Below are positions 43,573 to 53,477 of a DNA stretch of 64,000 nt, piece by piece. Position 1 is the stretch's first letter, and every line of letters begins with the position of its first letter. The translations under genes and the position numbers were made by a program. The stretch is taken from positions 2,652,559 to 2,716,558 of the forward strand of contig NZ_LT896588.1 of NCBI RefSeq assembly GCF_900186615.1, read 5' to 3'. The notes under the pieces are model-generated. The model had not been told where the DNA came from. It worked only from the letters and a program-made list of their open reading frames with translations, and did not search any database. Origin of the DNA: Parabacteroides bouchesdurhonensis. Lineage in GTDB: Bacteria > Bacteroidota > Bacteroidia > Bacteroidales > Tannerellaceae.

Positions 43573-44415
43573 ATGAAAAAGTATCTATTCTTATTATTTG
43601 CAGGAATTGCCGGTTTGATTTCTTGTGGTGATGACGATAAACCATCTCTTCCGGAATTGAATAAGCTAACCAAAGTAACTTGTTATAAAAACAATAGCCT
43701 GTCACCGGAGTTTGTGCTGGATATAACTTATACAAGCGAAGGACAGATTGCGTATATGACGGAAAACAATACGGAGAAAAAACAATTCCTGTATGCTGGC
43801 AATACTATTTTGGTAGCAGGTTTAAGTGCGGAAGATGTTACTTCTACGGAATATACATTGAGCAATAAAACGATTGTCAGGAAAAAGGTATCCGATAAAA
43901 ACTCGTATAAGGGAAACGAAATATATGTGCGTGATGACTACAAGTATGGTTACCGGAACGGAAATCTGGTACAAACATCATGGACTGCTCTAATCCCGAA
44001 ATCCGATGGAAAGTATGAAACCAAACAATATAACGAGGCCGAATTATATACTTGGGAAAACGGCAATGCCGTTCGTTTTACGGAATATACCCGTGAGATG
44101 GTTTATGAATACGGCACAGGCAATATCCGTCCGCTAAACTTCCCCTTCCGTGTAATAGCTTCTTTCACTCCTACGGGAATGGAGCAATTTACTCCGCTTA
44201 ACCTGCAGTACGGAACTCTGAATAAAAACCTTCCTTCGAGGGCTTACTGGTATAATGTACCTGATACAAGTGTGAAGCAGGCAGAATATACCTATAGCTT
44301 TTCTATGATAGGAGATTATATTACGGGTATGACGATCATGGAACAAATTTATTCCGTAGACGGCAAAGCAGGTGAAACCAATACTTATAGTTACACCTTT
44401 GAATATGCTGTTTGA
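43573..44415 (+). CDS. Hypothetical lipoprotein
   Basis: A 280-residue protein with a lipobox (GLISC, Cys 18) followed by GDDD, a signal for surface export in this phylum. The body is rich in Tyr, Asn and Thr, with repeated beta-type segments (such as LDITYTSEGQIAYMTEN and YTYSFSMIGDYITGMTI), like DUF4595-type lipoproteins with YD-like repeats. It stands alone between divergent GH3 and convergent trmD. A -7 box (TATTTTTG, 43536-43543) is upstream. Function unknown. Confidence 0.75.
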   Translation: MKKYLFLLFAGIAGLISCGDDDKPSLPELNKLTKVTCYKNNSLSPEFVLDITYTSEGQIAYMTENNTEKKQFLYAGNTILVAGLSAEDVTSTEYTLSNKTIVRKKVSDKNSYKGNEIYVRDDYKYGYRNGNLVQTSWTALIPKSDGKYETKQYNEAELYTWENGNAVRFTEYTREMVYEYGTGNIRPLNFPFRVIASFTPTGMEQFTPLNLQYGTLNKNLPSRAYWYNVPDTSVKQAEYTYSFSMIGDYITGMTIMEQIYSVDGKAGETNTYSYTFEYAV

Positions 44416-44449
44416 TACCGTTCGGCGTAAACAGCCGACTCGTTCCCGG

Positions 44450-45124
44450 TTATTTCAATAAGTCGGGGCGAAGGCGGGCTGTACGTTCCTGAGCCTGTTG
44501 TAAACGCCATTCATCAATTTTACGTTGATGTCCGGATAATAAAACATCAGGAACTTTCCATCCATTATAATCGGCCGGACGAGTATAAACGGGAGGAGCC
44601 AGCAAGTCGTCCTGAAAGGAGTCGGAGAGGGCGCTTTGTTCGTCTCCTATAGCTCCGGGAATCAAGCGGACTACGGCATCGGTAATGATGGCGGCTGCCA
44701 ATTCGCCTCCGGTGAGTACATAATCGCCTACCGAAATTTCTTTGGTAATGAGGTGTTCGCGAATGCGGTAATCAATGCCTTTATAATGCCCGCAAAGGAT
44801 TATCAGATTATTCAGTAATGACATGTTATTAGCCATCGGCTGATTAAATGTTTCGCCATCCGGTGAAGTATAAATAACCTCATCGTATTCGCGTTCGTTT
44901 TTCAAAGTGGAGATCGCGCGATCTATCGGCTCTATCTGCATCACCATACCCGCTTCACCACCGAAAGGATAATCATCCACCCGACGCCATTTGTTTGTAG
45001 TGTAATCGCGAAGGTTGTGCAAATGAATTTCGGCCAAGCCTTTATCCTGTGCTCTTTTTACGATGGAACAATTAATCATTCCTTCAATCATCTCAGGAAG
45101 TACGGTAAGTATATCTATGCGCAT
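44450..45124 (-). CDS. trmD: tRNA (guanine37-N1)-methyltransferase TrmD
   Basis: A 224-residue SPOUT-class enzyme that methylates G37 next to the anticodon to prevent frameshifting. It starts [20 protein letters not shown], has the [12 protein letters not shown] loop and the trefoil-knot AdoMet site ([14 protein letters not shown], then [20 protein letters not shown]). The ATG at 45124 is used: it matches the family length, and the promoter at 45147-45177 ends just before it. A longer frame upstream would run through the promoter. It stands alone, not in an rpsP-rimM-rplS operon. Confidence 0.96.
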   Translation of the reverse strand: MRIDILTVLPEMIEGMINCSIVKRAQDKGLAEIHLHNLRDYTTNKWRRVDDYPFGGEAGMVMQIEPIDRAISTLKNEREYDEVIYTSPDGETFNQPMANNMSLLNNLIILCGHYKGIDYRIREHLITKEISVGDYVLTGGELAAAIITDAVVRLIPGAIGDEQSALSDSFQDDLLAPPVYTRPADYNGWKVPDVLLSGHQRKIDEWRLQQAQERTARLRPDLLK

Positions 45125-45146
45125 AGGTATCTGTTTGTTTATGGTA

Positions 45147-45177
45147 CAAAAATACGGCATTATTTTATAGTTATCAA
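45147..45177 (-). promoter_or_regulatory. Promoter of trmD
   Basis: Minus strand TTG (45177-45175), 20-base spacer, TATTTTTG (45154-45147). It lies 22 bases ahead of the trmD start codon and diverges from the nrfA promoter. Confidence 0.75.
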
Positions 45178-45183
45178 CATTCA

Positions 45184-45213
45184 GTTGATTCATAATATCT
45201 TTTTACTAATTTT
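45184..45213 (+). promoter_or_regulatory. Promoter of nrfA
   Basis: TTG (45184-45186), 19-base spacer, TAATTTTG (45206-45213). The leader to the nrfA start at 45277 is about 57 bases. Only seven bases separate it from the divergent trmD promoter. Confidence 0.75.
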
Positions 45214-45276
45214 GTACCATAAGTGAAACAGTATAAAGATCAATGTTTTTTTTAAGAAGGAATTGAATATTAAATT

Positions 45277-46749
45277 ATGAAAAAAACACAGCGCATAGGG
45301 CTTTTTGCAATATTACCGATCTTTGTGATAGTTCTTCTTGCAATGATTATAGAATACCTTAATGTTGATAAAGGGACAATAATCTTCGTTGATGAGGATG
45401 AAAGCAAAGATACGGAACTGATTTCTCAATCCGATGAATTGAATTTGCAGAATTCTAACGAATATAAAAGCTGGAAGAGTACGCTGGATACTACTTTCAG
45501 AAGCTTGTATAATGGTAACCAGGCGGAAGACCTTTTGGCTCTGCGTCCTAACATGGTTATTTTATGGGCCGGTACCGCTTTCTCCAAAAGCTACTTCTCC
45601 CCGAGAGGACATATGTATGCTATTGATGATGTTCACCGTAGTTTGCGGACAGGAGCTCCCCGAAAGACGAATAAAGGTTCGCAACCTGCTTCCTGCTGGG
45701 CCTGTAAGAGTATTGATGTTCCTCGATTGGTAGAGAGTGTTGGCTGGTCGGGTTTCTACGGAAAGAAATGGTATGATTGGGGAGCGGAAGTGGTGAATCC
45801 TATAGGCTGTGCCGATTGTCATGATCCTGAAAGTATGGATTTGCAAATTCCACGCCAGTTTCTGACGGATGCTTTAAAGCGGATAAACAATCCGGTTGAG
45901 AATGCTTCTGATCAGAATATGCGTTCGCTGGTCTGTGCCCAATGCCACTCCGAATATTATCTGAGGGAAGAAAGTCAAGAGATTGTTTTACCGTGGGATT
46001 CGGGATATACAGTTGAAGCGATTGAAAACTATTACGACAAGATCGGCTTTACGGATTATGTTCATAAGTTAAGCAGAGCGCCGATGCTGAAAGCCCAGCA
46101 TCCGGATTATGAATTAGCTCAGATGGGAATACATGCCCGTAGAGGGATTTCTTGCGGAGAATGCCATATGCCTTATGTGGAAGAAGAAGAGATGAACGGA
46201 TATAATAATCATCATATACAAAGTCCTTTGGCCATGATTGAAAAAACATGTCAGGCTTGTCACCGTGAAAGTGCGGATGTTCTTCGTCAGGATGTATATA
46301 GTCAGCAGAATAAGGTGATGGAAACCCGGGATCATTTGGAAAAAGAATTGACGAAGGCGCATATAGAAGCTAAATTCGCATGGGATCAGGGAGCAACGGA
46401 AAAGCAAATGGAACCTGTTCTTAAACTTCTTCGTCAAGCCCAATGGCGTTGGGACTTTGGAGTGGCTTCGCATGGCGCTGCGTTTCATGCGTCTCAAGAA
46501 GTGCAACGTATATTGGGTGATGGTCTTTATAAAACGATGCAAGCTCGTATGGCGATAAAAGAGGCATTGAATAAATATGGTTATAACAAAGATGTCCCTA
46601 TGCCGGATATATCGACAAAGGAGAAAGCACAAAAATATATAGGACTGGACATACCGGCCGAAACTGTTTCCAAAGAAGAGTTTTTGAAAACAGTTGTAAC
46701 GGAATGGATTGAAGAAGCTAAAGCGAATAAACGTTTTATTGAGGAGTAG
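45277..46749 (+). CDS. nrfA: Ammonia-forming cytochrome c nitrite reductase NrfA
   Basis: A 490-residue pentaheme periplasmic enzyme that reduces nitrite to ammonium with six electrons. An N-terminal membrane segment (residues 8-26) acts as signal or anchor. Heme sites: the special CWACK (140-144, Lys-ligated catalytic heme), CADCH (178-182), CAQCH (220-224), CGECH (293-297) and CQACH (325-329). The quinol-oxidising partner nrfH, usually just upstream, is absent: trmD is divergent there, and no heme protein is nearby. It converges with a sensor kinase whose stop overlaps its own end by 14 bases. Confidence 0.96.
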   Translation: MKKTQRIGLFAILPIFVIVLLAMIIEYLNVDKGTIIFVDEDESKDTELISQSDELNLQNSNEYKSWKSTLDTTFRSLYNGNQAEDLLALRPNMVILWAGTAFSKSYFSPRGHMYAIDDVHRSLRTGAPRKTNKGSQPASCWACKSIDVPRLVESVGWSGFYGKKWYDWGAEVVNPIGCADCHDPESMDLQIPRQFLTDALKRINNPVENASDQNMRSLVCAQCHSEYYLREESQEIVLPWDSGYTVEAIENYYDKIGFTDYVHKLSRAPMLKAQHPDYELAQMGIHARRGISCGECHMPYVEEEEMNGYNNHHIQSPLAMIEKTCQACHRESADVLRQDVYSQQNKVMETRDHLEKELTKAHIEAKFAWDQGATEKQMEPVLKLLRQAQWRWDFGVASHGAAFHASQEVQRILGDGLYKTMQARMAIKEALNKYGYNKDVPMPDISTKEKAQKYIGLDIPAETVSKEEFLKTVVTEWIEEAKANKRFIEE

Positions 46750-49030
46750 AGTAAGGTAATGAAATAGTAAATTTACTTCCTTTTCCTTCTTCTGAATCCA
46801 AAAGGATTGTTCCTTTAAATGTTTTTATAATGCTTAGGCTGATAGCTAACCCCAGACCGGTTCCTTTTGCAAACTCATCCAATTTATGGAATCGCTCAAA
46901 CACTTGGTCTATTTTGTCTTTGGGTATTCCTTTCCCTGTATCTTCTACTGAAAGTAAGACGCGCCGGTTATCACTGTCGTATTCGTATTTGATCTTGATA
47001 TAACCTTTTTCTGTAAATTTGGTGGCATTATTGATGAAATTTGTAATGACCTGGGTTAATCTGAAGCGGTCTGTATAAATAACGACCGGAGTTTCGGGAA
47101 CCTCTTTTAGTAATTCTACATTTTGAGGCATAAGCAGCCGGTGTGTATTATAAATATCTTCAATCAGCTGGTTCAAGTCGCAGTCCGCATAAGTAAAAGA
47201 TATTTGCCCTGATTCAATACGCGACAAATCTAAAATGTCATTAATGAGTTTAAGAAGCAAATCGTTGTTTGTGTTTATCAGGTTGATAAACTCATTCTTT
47301 TCTTCTTGCTCTAGCTCCATACCCGAACTTAGTAATTGGGAAAATCCTACAATTGCGTTAAGAGGCGTACGTATTTCGTGGCTCATATTGGCAAGGAACG
47401 CAGATTTCATCTTGTCGGATTCTTCCGCTTTTTTCAACGCATTGGTCAGATCGATTTCCGTTTCTTTGATTTGCTGGATATTAAGACAAAGACCGTTTAC
47501 CTCAATAGAATGATCGTTGGTTGATGTTGGTTTTCTGTTTGTGTTTTGTGTATATCGAAATTCCCACCATTGATAGCCTTTGTTATTGAAATCGTATCTT
47601 CTTCTGGTAATTTGCCGCGTAGGAAAACCGTGGTCTAATTTATATCTGTTCAGCTTGAAATTCGCTTGTTCATCCGGATGGATGGCATTGCAGAAACGCT
47701 CTGCCGTAATTGGTTCTTCCGGCATATCAAGATAATGATAAAACTCTTTATCGAAATTGAATATACCATCTTTATAGCTGAACGTAAATATATTCCCGCT
47801 TTCCAATGCAAAAGAAAGGAACTCTTTTTCCCGTTTAAGATTTTCCTGCGCTTCTTTTTTACGAAGGCTTTCTCTCTTATACAGTAAACGTTGGTAAATA
47901 ATGATTATCGTTGATATAATTCCTAATATAACAGCAGCACATATAATAAATGATTTGTGTTGCACGAAAAAAGGAATATTCAGTATTTCACTATCTACAG
48001 GTAATTTGTTGGAACTTATGCTCCATTGATCGAGAATTTTATAATCAAAAACGTATTTCTTGTTTGTTTCTGTTATTTGTGGAAAGCTGTTAACCGGTGC
48101 TCCGTTCAGTATGTCGGCAATACGGTTGACAGCCTGGATTGTCAGTTCTTTTTGTGGCGTAACATATCCTCCGACTACTCCATTGTTGTAACCGATCATC
48201 TCGTAGATGACGGAAAAACCCGGGAAAGAACTGAAACGTCCCAAAGAAAGTGTCAGATAGTCTCTTTTGATAGCTATATAGGCCTTATTATAATAGTTTT
48301 CTCCCAATCCTTTAATCAGTGACCGGGTAGATTTCCCGTTTACCGTACTTATATACATCGCGTCGGGCATGATTTTTTTTCCGTTAGGGAGTGAGGTACC
48401 CCGTTTACCGGAGATCCTTATTCTTTCAGTAGAAAAAAGATTGTTTGCTTTACAGATGTCTTTTATTTGTTGGTTCATATCCGTTAGTCTTACTTGATCC
48501 GCGTATGGATCATCGGTAACCCGTACAATGATACATTTCCCGATAAGTTGCTCTATCAGTTCTATGTTTGTTTTATAATCGGGTTTGTCACGAAACCCCG
48601 TTATGTTAGGTCGCCTTTGGATAAATGATTCATTCGGATAATTTGCCCCGGTAAAAACAATTGGCGTTGTTTTAATAGATGGATGATCGCAAGTAAATAA
48701 GGAGTTTAAGGCCTGATCGTCACAAGCCAGAATTATATCCGGTTTCCATGAGGATAATGTGTTTAATTTGTCATATATGATCAACTTTTGTCTTTTCTCG
48801 GTCTTATTTGTGCAATCCAGATAAAGGGAATGAACTTCCGCCTGTATGTTTCTTTTTTGTAGTTGATCGGCGAATACCTTTTTAAACTCTTTGTATGCAG
48901 GAAAACCTGCTTCGTAAGACTGGATAATTAGTATATGTTTTTGTGGTGCGGTACGATTACATGAACTGTACAGGATGCAAAGTAAAGAAATTGAGAATAT
49001 GTATAGTGCCGATAATGTTTTATTTAACAT
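46736..49030 (-). CDS. Membrane histidine kinase with ABC-substrate-binding-like sensor domain
   Basis: A 764-residue protein. An N-terminal lipobox-like signal (ILYSSC) precedes a periplasmic domain of ~320 residues resembling ABC_sub_bind proteins (HILIIQSYEAGFPAYKEFKK, then DIILACDDQALNSLF, PIVFTGANYP). One TM helix follows (near 350-372), then a PAS-like region, HisKA with the His in ANMSHEIRTPLNA, and an ATPase domain (NNATKFTEKG, GTGLGLAIS). There is no receiver domain and no regulator gene next to it. The ATG at 49030 gives a proper signal peptide; the frame is open further upstream. The ligand is unknown. Confidence 0.9.
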   Translation of the reverse strand: MLNKTLSALYIFSISLLCILYSSCNRTAPQKHILIIQSYEAGFPAYKEFKKVFADQLQKRNIQAEVHSLYLDCTNKTEKRQKLIIYDKLNTLSSWKPDIILACDDQALNSLFTCDHPSIKTTPIVFTGANYPNESFIQRRPNITGFRDKPDYKTNIELIEQLIGKCIIVRVTDDPYADQVRLTDMNQQIKDICKANNLFSTERIRISGKRGTSLPNGKKIMPDAMYISTVNGKSTRSLIKGLGENYYNKAYIAIKRDYLTLSLGRFSSFPGFSVIYEMIGYNNGVVGGYVTPQKELTIQAVNRIADILNGAPVNSFPQITETNKKYVFDYKILDQWSISSNKLPVDSEILNIPFFVQHKSFIICAAVILGIISTIIIIYQRLLYKRESLRKKEAQENLKREKEFLSFALESGNIFTFSYKDGIFNFDKEFYHYLDMPEEPITAERFCNAIHPDEQANFKLNRYKLDHGFPTRQITRRRYDFNNKGYQWWEFRYTQNTNRKPTSTNDHSIEVNGLCLNIQQIKETEIDLTNALKKAEESDKMKSAFLANMSHEIRTPLNAIVGFSQLLSSGMELEQEEKNEFINLINTNNDLLLKLINDILDLSRIESGQISFTYADCDLNQLIEDIYNTHRLLMPQNVELLKEVPETPVVIYTDRFRLTQVITNFINNATKFTEKGYIKIKYEYDSDNRRVLLSVEDTGKGIPKDKIDQVFERFHKLDEFAKGTGLGLAISLSIIKTFKGTILLDSEEGKGSKFTISLPYSTPQ

Positions 49031-49183
49031 GCAACCGTAATTGTATAAATGTTTTATATTTAAATACGCTTCAAAATTAGATTGAATTTTTATATTGAAC
49101 AAAGATTTTGGAAATGAAATATTACGATAGTCGTTGATATATAAGTTTTTTTTGATGTCATAAGAATAAAGTAGGCATACACG

Positions 49184-49214
49184 TTGAATAATTATTCTAT
49201 TATTTGTACTTTTG
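49184..49214 (+). promoter_or_regulatory. Promoter of pheT
   Basis: TTG (49184-49186), 20-base spacer, TACTTTTG (49207-49214), about 66 bases ahead of the start codon. Confidence 0.75.
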
Positions 49215-49279
49215 CAAGTCAAATTAATAGGCCTTTATAATTGATACGGTCTGTTTCTTACTGAATAAATTTTATAGCA

Positions 49280-51742
49280 ATGAATATATCTTACAACTGG
49301 CTGAAAGAGTATCTTGATTTCGATTTACAGCCCGAGGAAGTTGCGGCAGCATTAACATCTATAGGTTTGGAAACCGGTGGAGTGGAAGAAGTTCAAACGA
49401 TTAAAGGTGGACTGGAAGGATTAGTTATCGGCGAAGTATTGACTTGCGAAGAACATCCTAATTCTGATCATTTACATATAACAACCGTAAATGTAGGTGG
49501 AGAAGCTCCTTTACAAATCGTATGCGGCGCTCCGAATGTAGCTGCCGGACAAAAGGTGGTGGTGGCCGTAAATGGAACCAAGCTGTACGATGGTGATGAA
49601 TGCTTTACTATTAAGCGTTCAAAGATTCGCGGTGTAGAATCGAATGGTATGATTTGTGCAGAGGATGAAATTGGCATCGGGACAGATCATGCCGGTATCA
49701 TAGTACTTCCTGCCGATGCTGTTGTAGGAACACCAGCTAAAGAATATTATAATGTAAAGAGCGACTATGTGCTGGAGGTGGATATTACGCCGAACAGGGT
49801 AGATGCTACTTCTCATTTTGGTGTTGCCCGCGATTTGGCTGCTTATTTAAAGCAGGCAGGTAAGCCGGCAGAACTGAAACGTCCTTCGGTAGACTCTTTT
49901 AAGATTGATGATGAAACACCGGCTATTGAAGTAATAGTTGAAAATACAGAAGCATGTCCTCGCTATTCCGGCGTAACTATTAAGGGCGTAACCGTTAAGG
50001 ATAGCCCGGAATGGTTACAGAATCGCCTGAAAGTAATAGGCTTGCGTCCTATTAATAATGTGGTAGACGTAACTAATTTCATTTTGCATGAATTAGGACA
50101 ACCTTTACACTCGTTCGATGCCGGCAAAGTAAAAGGCAATAAAGTAATTGTTAAGACACAACCGGAAGGTACGAAATTTGTCACTTTAGATGGTGTGGAA
50201 CGTACGTTGACTGATAAAGACCTGATGATTTGCAACGCCGAAGAGGCTATGTGTATCGGTGGTGTATTTGGTGGTCTGGATTCCGGAGTTACGGAACAGA
50301 CAACAGATGTGTTTTTGGAATCGGCCTGTTTCCATCCGACGTGGATTCGTAAAACAGCGCGTCGTTTCGGTTTGAATACGGATGCTTCTTTCCGTTTTGA
50401 ACGTGGTTTGGACCCTAATAATACAATTTATGTATTGAAGCGTGCCGCTTTGCTGATTCAGGAATTGGCAGGAGGTAAGATTACAGGTGCTATTCAGGAT
50501 GTGTATCCGGTAGCGGCAAAACCATATGTTGTAGAGATTACATATAATAAAATCAATACTCTGATAGGTAAGGAAATCCCGGCAGAAACCGTAAAAAGCA
50601 TCCTTTCCAGTCTGGAAATGGATATTGTTTCGGAAACGGCAGAAGGCTTGACTTTGCATGTTCCGGTATATCGTATAGATGTACAGCGTGATGTGGATGT
50701 TATTGAAGATATTCTTCGTATATACGGATATAATAATGTGGAATTTAGCGATAGTGTTAAGTCTAACCTAAGCTACAAAACACCAACAGACCGTAGCTAT
50801 CAGCTACAGAACCTGATCTCCGAACAACTTTGTGGCTGTGGTTTCAATGAGATTATGAATAACTCATTAACCCGTTCGGCTTATTATGATGAGTTTTCTA
50901 CTTATCCGGTAGCTCATTGTGTAATGTTGATGAATCCATTGAGCGCCGATCTGAATTGTATGCGCCAGACGTTGTTGTTTGGCGGTCTTGAAAGCATCGA
51001 GTATAATACAAAACGTAAAAATGGCAATATCCGCTTTTTCGAGTTCGGTAATTGTTACGACTATAATATAGACAAGAAGAAAGAAGATGAAACGCTTGCC
51101 CAGTTCAGCGAAGATTATCGTCTGGGTCTGTGGGTATGCGGTAACCGGGTAGATAATAACTGGACGCATCCGAATGAAAAGTCTTCTGTTTATGAATTGA
51201 AAGCGTATGTGGAGAACATCCTGGTCCGTTTAGGCGTAGATATGAAGAAAGTTATATTCGGAAATTTGACGAATGACATTTATTCGGCAGGTCTGACTAT
51301 TACGACAGCTTCCGGACGTCAATTGGGAACTATGGGTATTGTAAATAAAAAAGTCTGCAAATCTTTGGATATCGACTTTGACGTTTATTATGCAGAACTG
51401 TCATGGACCTTGCTTATGAAGGAAGTTAAGAAAAGCAAAGTCACATTCAGCGAGATTTCAAAATTCCCTGCTGTGAAACGAGACTTGGCTTTACTGATTG
51501 ATAAAAATGTTCAGTTTGCGGATATTGAAAAGATTGCTTCGGAAAGTGAGCGTAAGCTATTGAAGGAAGTTTCATTGTTTGATGTTTATGAAGGCAAGAA
51601 TCTTCCGGCAGGCAAGAAATCATATGCGGTTAGTTTCTATTTGCAGGATGAAAGCAAGACTTTGAATGATAAACAGATTGATGCTATCATGAAGAAAATC
51701 CAAACAAATATGGAGCAGAAACTTGGTGCACAGCTAAGATGA
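49280..51742 (+). CDS. pheT: Phenylalanine-tRNA ligase beta subunit
   Basis: An 820-residue subunit of the alpha2beta2 enzyme that charges tRNA-Phe. It has the N-terminal MNISYNWLKEYLDF, an EMAP/tRNA-binding domain (VIGEVLTCEEHPNSDHLHIT), B3/B4 editing domain, B5 domain (GKEIPAETVKSILSSLEMDI) and the C-terminal FDX-ACB anticodon-binding domain (FPAVKRDLALLIDKNVQF). The alpha subunit gene pheS is not adjacent, which is common in Bacteroidota. Followed at 108 bases by the YebC-family gene. Confidence 0.97.
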   Translation: MNISYNWLKEYLDFDLQPEEVAAALTSIGLETGGVEEVQTIKGGLEGLVIGEVLTCEEHPNSDHLHITTVNVGGEAPLQIVCGAPNVAAGQKVVVAVNGTKLYDGDECFTIKRSKIRGVESNGMICAEDEIGIGTDHAGIIVLPADAVVGTPAKEYYNVKSDYVLEVDITPNRVDATSHFGVARDLAAYLKQAGKPAELKRPSVDSFKIDDETPAIEVIVENTEACPRYSGVTIKGVTVKDSPEWLQNRLKVIGLRPINNVVDVTNFILHELGQPLHSFDAGKVKGNKVIVKTQPEGTKFVTLDGVERTLTDKDLMICNAEEAMCIGGVFGGLDSGVTEQTTDVFLESACFHPTWIRKTARRFGLNTDASFRFERGLDPNNTIYVLKRAALLIQELAGGKITGAIQDVYPVAAKPYVVEITYNKINTLIGKEIPAETVKSILSSLEMDIVSETAEGLTLHVPVYRIDVQRDVDVIEDILRIYGYNNVEFSDSVKSNLSYKTPTDRSYQLQNLISEQLCGCGFNEIMNNSLTRSAYYDEFSTYPVAHCVMLMNPLSADLNCMRQTLLFGGLESIEYNTKRKNGNIRFFEFGNCYDYNIDKKKEDETLAQFSEDYRLGLWVCGNRVDNNWTHPNEKSSVYELKAYVENILVRLGVDMKKVIFGNLTNDIYSAGLTITTASGRQLGTMGIVNKKVCKSLDIDFDVYYAELSWTLLMKEVKKSKVTFSEISKFPAVKRDLALLIDKNVQFADIEKIASESERKLLKEVSLFDVYEGKNLPAGKKSYAVSFYLQDESKTLNDKQIDAIMKKIQTNMEQKLGAQLR

Positions 51743-51850
51743 ATTAAAGAATAGTTAGTTGCTGGTCGTTGGAAGTTAGTAGAAATACGATGTTATACTT
51801 CCGGTTACTACTGTTAATTATCAACTATAAACTACAAATAAATAACTAAT

Positions 51851-52591
51851 ATGGGAAGAGCGTTTGAGTTTCGTAAAGCAAGAAAGTTTAAGCGTTGGGG
51901 CAATATGGCCCGTGTGTTTACAAAGCTAGGTAAGGAGATTACAATTGCGGCAAAGGCTGGCGGACCGGATCCTGAAAACAATCCTCATTTACGTGCATTG
52001 ATGCAGAATGCAAAGAAAGAGAATATGCCGAAGGAAAATGTGGAACGTGCAATCAAGCGTGCTGTAGAAAAAGACTTTTCCGGTTATAAAGAGATGAATT
52101 ATGAAGGCTACGGCCCTCATGGAATTGCAATCTTTGTAGAAACGGCAACCGATAATACAACACGTACAGTTGCAAATGTGCGTAGTTATTTCAATAAACA
52201 CGGAGGTTCACTGGGTACAAGCGGAAGTCTTGAGTTCTTGTTTGATCATAAGTGTGTATTCCATATTGTGATGAAAGACGGCGTTTCTTTAGAAGATCTG
52301 GAGTTGGAATTGATTGATTATGGAGTTGACGAATTGGATGCAGACGAAGAAAGTAATGAAATCGTTATTTACGGTGAATTTGCTCAAAACTCGGCTATCC
52401 AGAAATACCTGGAAGAAAACGGTTTTGAAATCACAAGCAGCGAATTTGTACGTATTCCGAATGATTTAAAAGAAGTTTCTGCAGAGCAACGTGAGGCAAT
52501 CGATAAATTGATTGAGAAGTTGGAAGAAGATGATGACGTTCAAAACGTCTTCCACAATATGAAGGAAGATGAAAGCGATAGCGAAGAATAG
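51851..52591 (+). CDS. yebC: YebC/PmpR-family protein
   Basis: A 246-residue protein of the TACO1/YebC family: MGRAFEFRKARKFKRWGNMA (the family signature), then NMPKENVERAIKRA and YEGYGPHGIAIFVET. Members bind DNA as regulators or, as shown for several bacteria, help ribosomes pass proline-rich stretches. The C-terminus is very acidic (EEDDD, EDESDSEE). It is probably in one unit with pheT. Confidence 0.95.
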   Translation: MGRAFEFRKARKFKRWGNMARVFTKLGKEITIAAKAGGPDPENNPHLRALMQNAKKENMPKENVERAIKRAVEKDFSGYKEMNYEGYGPHGIAIFVETATDNTTRTVANVRSYFNKHGGSLGTSGSLEFLFDHKCVFHIVMKDGVSLEDLELELIDYGVDELDADEESNEIVIYGEFAQNSAIQKYLEENGFEITSSEFVRIPNDLKEVSAEQREAIDKLIEKLEEDDDVQNVFHNMKEDESDSEE

Positions 52592-52616
52592 TATTTTGTA
52601 GCTAAATGTAAAATGG

Positions 52617-52658
52617 AAGCAGTAATAGAAATTAAATTTTTATTACTGCTTGTTTTTT
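52617..52658 (+). terminator. Terminator after the yebC-family gene
   Basis: AAGCAGTAATA (52617-52627) pairs with TATTACTGCTT (52641-52651), followed by a T run. Classic Rho-independent layout. Confidence 0.85.
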
Positions 52659-52711
52659 TGAATCTTTTTATATTATTTTGACAAACAAATAACTCGTAGA
52701 ATACTACTAAT

Positions 52712-53467
52712 ATGGAAAAATTTAAACAAACTTTACTTTGGAGTTTCGTAGCATTTGCATGTGTTATAAGCAACTCTGCCTTGGCTCAGAAAGAACTGGG
52801 CTTATTTAACTCAGTAGCTGTAGGCGTTAGTGCCAGTACTGCCGGTATTGGTGTAGACGTTGCAACCCCTGTTACTCCTCACTTTGCTTTACGCGGAGGC
52901 GTATCTTTTATGCCGAAGATAAAGATTAATACAGATGTTGATGTAGAGATTGAAGAAGCTGCAGAGGCTGGAATTAACCCTAACACAACACTGGATTTGG
53001 AAGGAAGTATTGGCCGTGCCAGTGGAGAATTGTTGGTTAATTACTATCCCTTTAATAAAGGAACGTTCTTTGTTACAGCAGGTGCTTATTTTGGAGGTTC
53101 TAAACTGGTGAAGATAAAAGGACACAGCGATGAATTGGCTGAATATATTAGTCAGGCGGGAAGTGCCGGTATTGTTATAGGTGATTATACTATTCCTGTT
53201 GATAAAAACGGTGATGTGTCCGGCGGTCTTAAAGTTGCAGGATTCCGTCCTTATGTAGGATTAGGTTTTGGACGGGCTGTTCCTAAGAACAGAATAGGCT
53301 TTTCGTTTGAATTGGGAGTCCAGTTCCATGGAACTCCGAAAGTGTACACTGATTACGGATCTCTTGGTGATGCCTGGGAAGATGCGGATGATAGCTTTAC
53401 AAAAATCATTGACCATTTAACGGTTTATCCGGTTATGAAATTCCGTCTATGCGGTCGTTTGCTTTAA
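52712..53467 (+). CDS. Predicted outer-membrane beta-barrel-like protein
   Basis: A 251-residue exported protein. A signal peptide (MEKFKQTLLWSFVAFACVIS, cleavage after ALA near residue 25) is followed by alternating amphipathic beta segments, such as FNSVAVGVSASTAGIGVDVA, HFALRGGVSFMP, and a C-terminal VYPVMKFRLCGRLL, as in OmpA-like or PorT-like barrels. Gly and aromatic content fits a barrel. No specific family is recognised. It has a single-gene layout after a terminator. Confidence 0.75.
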   Translation: MEKFKQTLLWSFVAFACVISNSALAQKELGLFNSVAVGVSASTAGIGVDVATPVTPHFALRGGVSFMPKIKINTDVDVEIEEAAEAGINPNTTLDLEGSIGRASGELLVNYYPFNKGTFFVTAGAYFGGSKLVKIKGHSDELAEYISQAGSAGIVIGDYTIPVDKNGDVSGGLKVAGFRPYVGLGFGRAVPKNRIGFSFELGVQFHGTPKVYTDYGSLGDAWEDADDSFTKIIDHLTVYPVMKFRLCGRLL

Positions 53468-53477
53468 TGACAATAGT

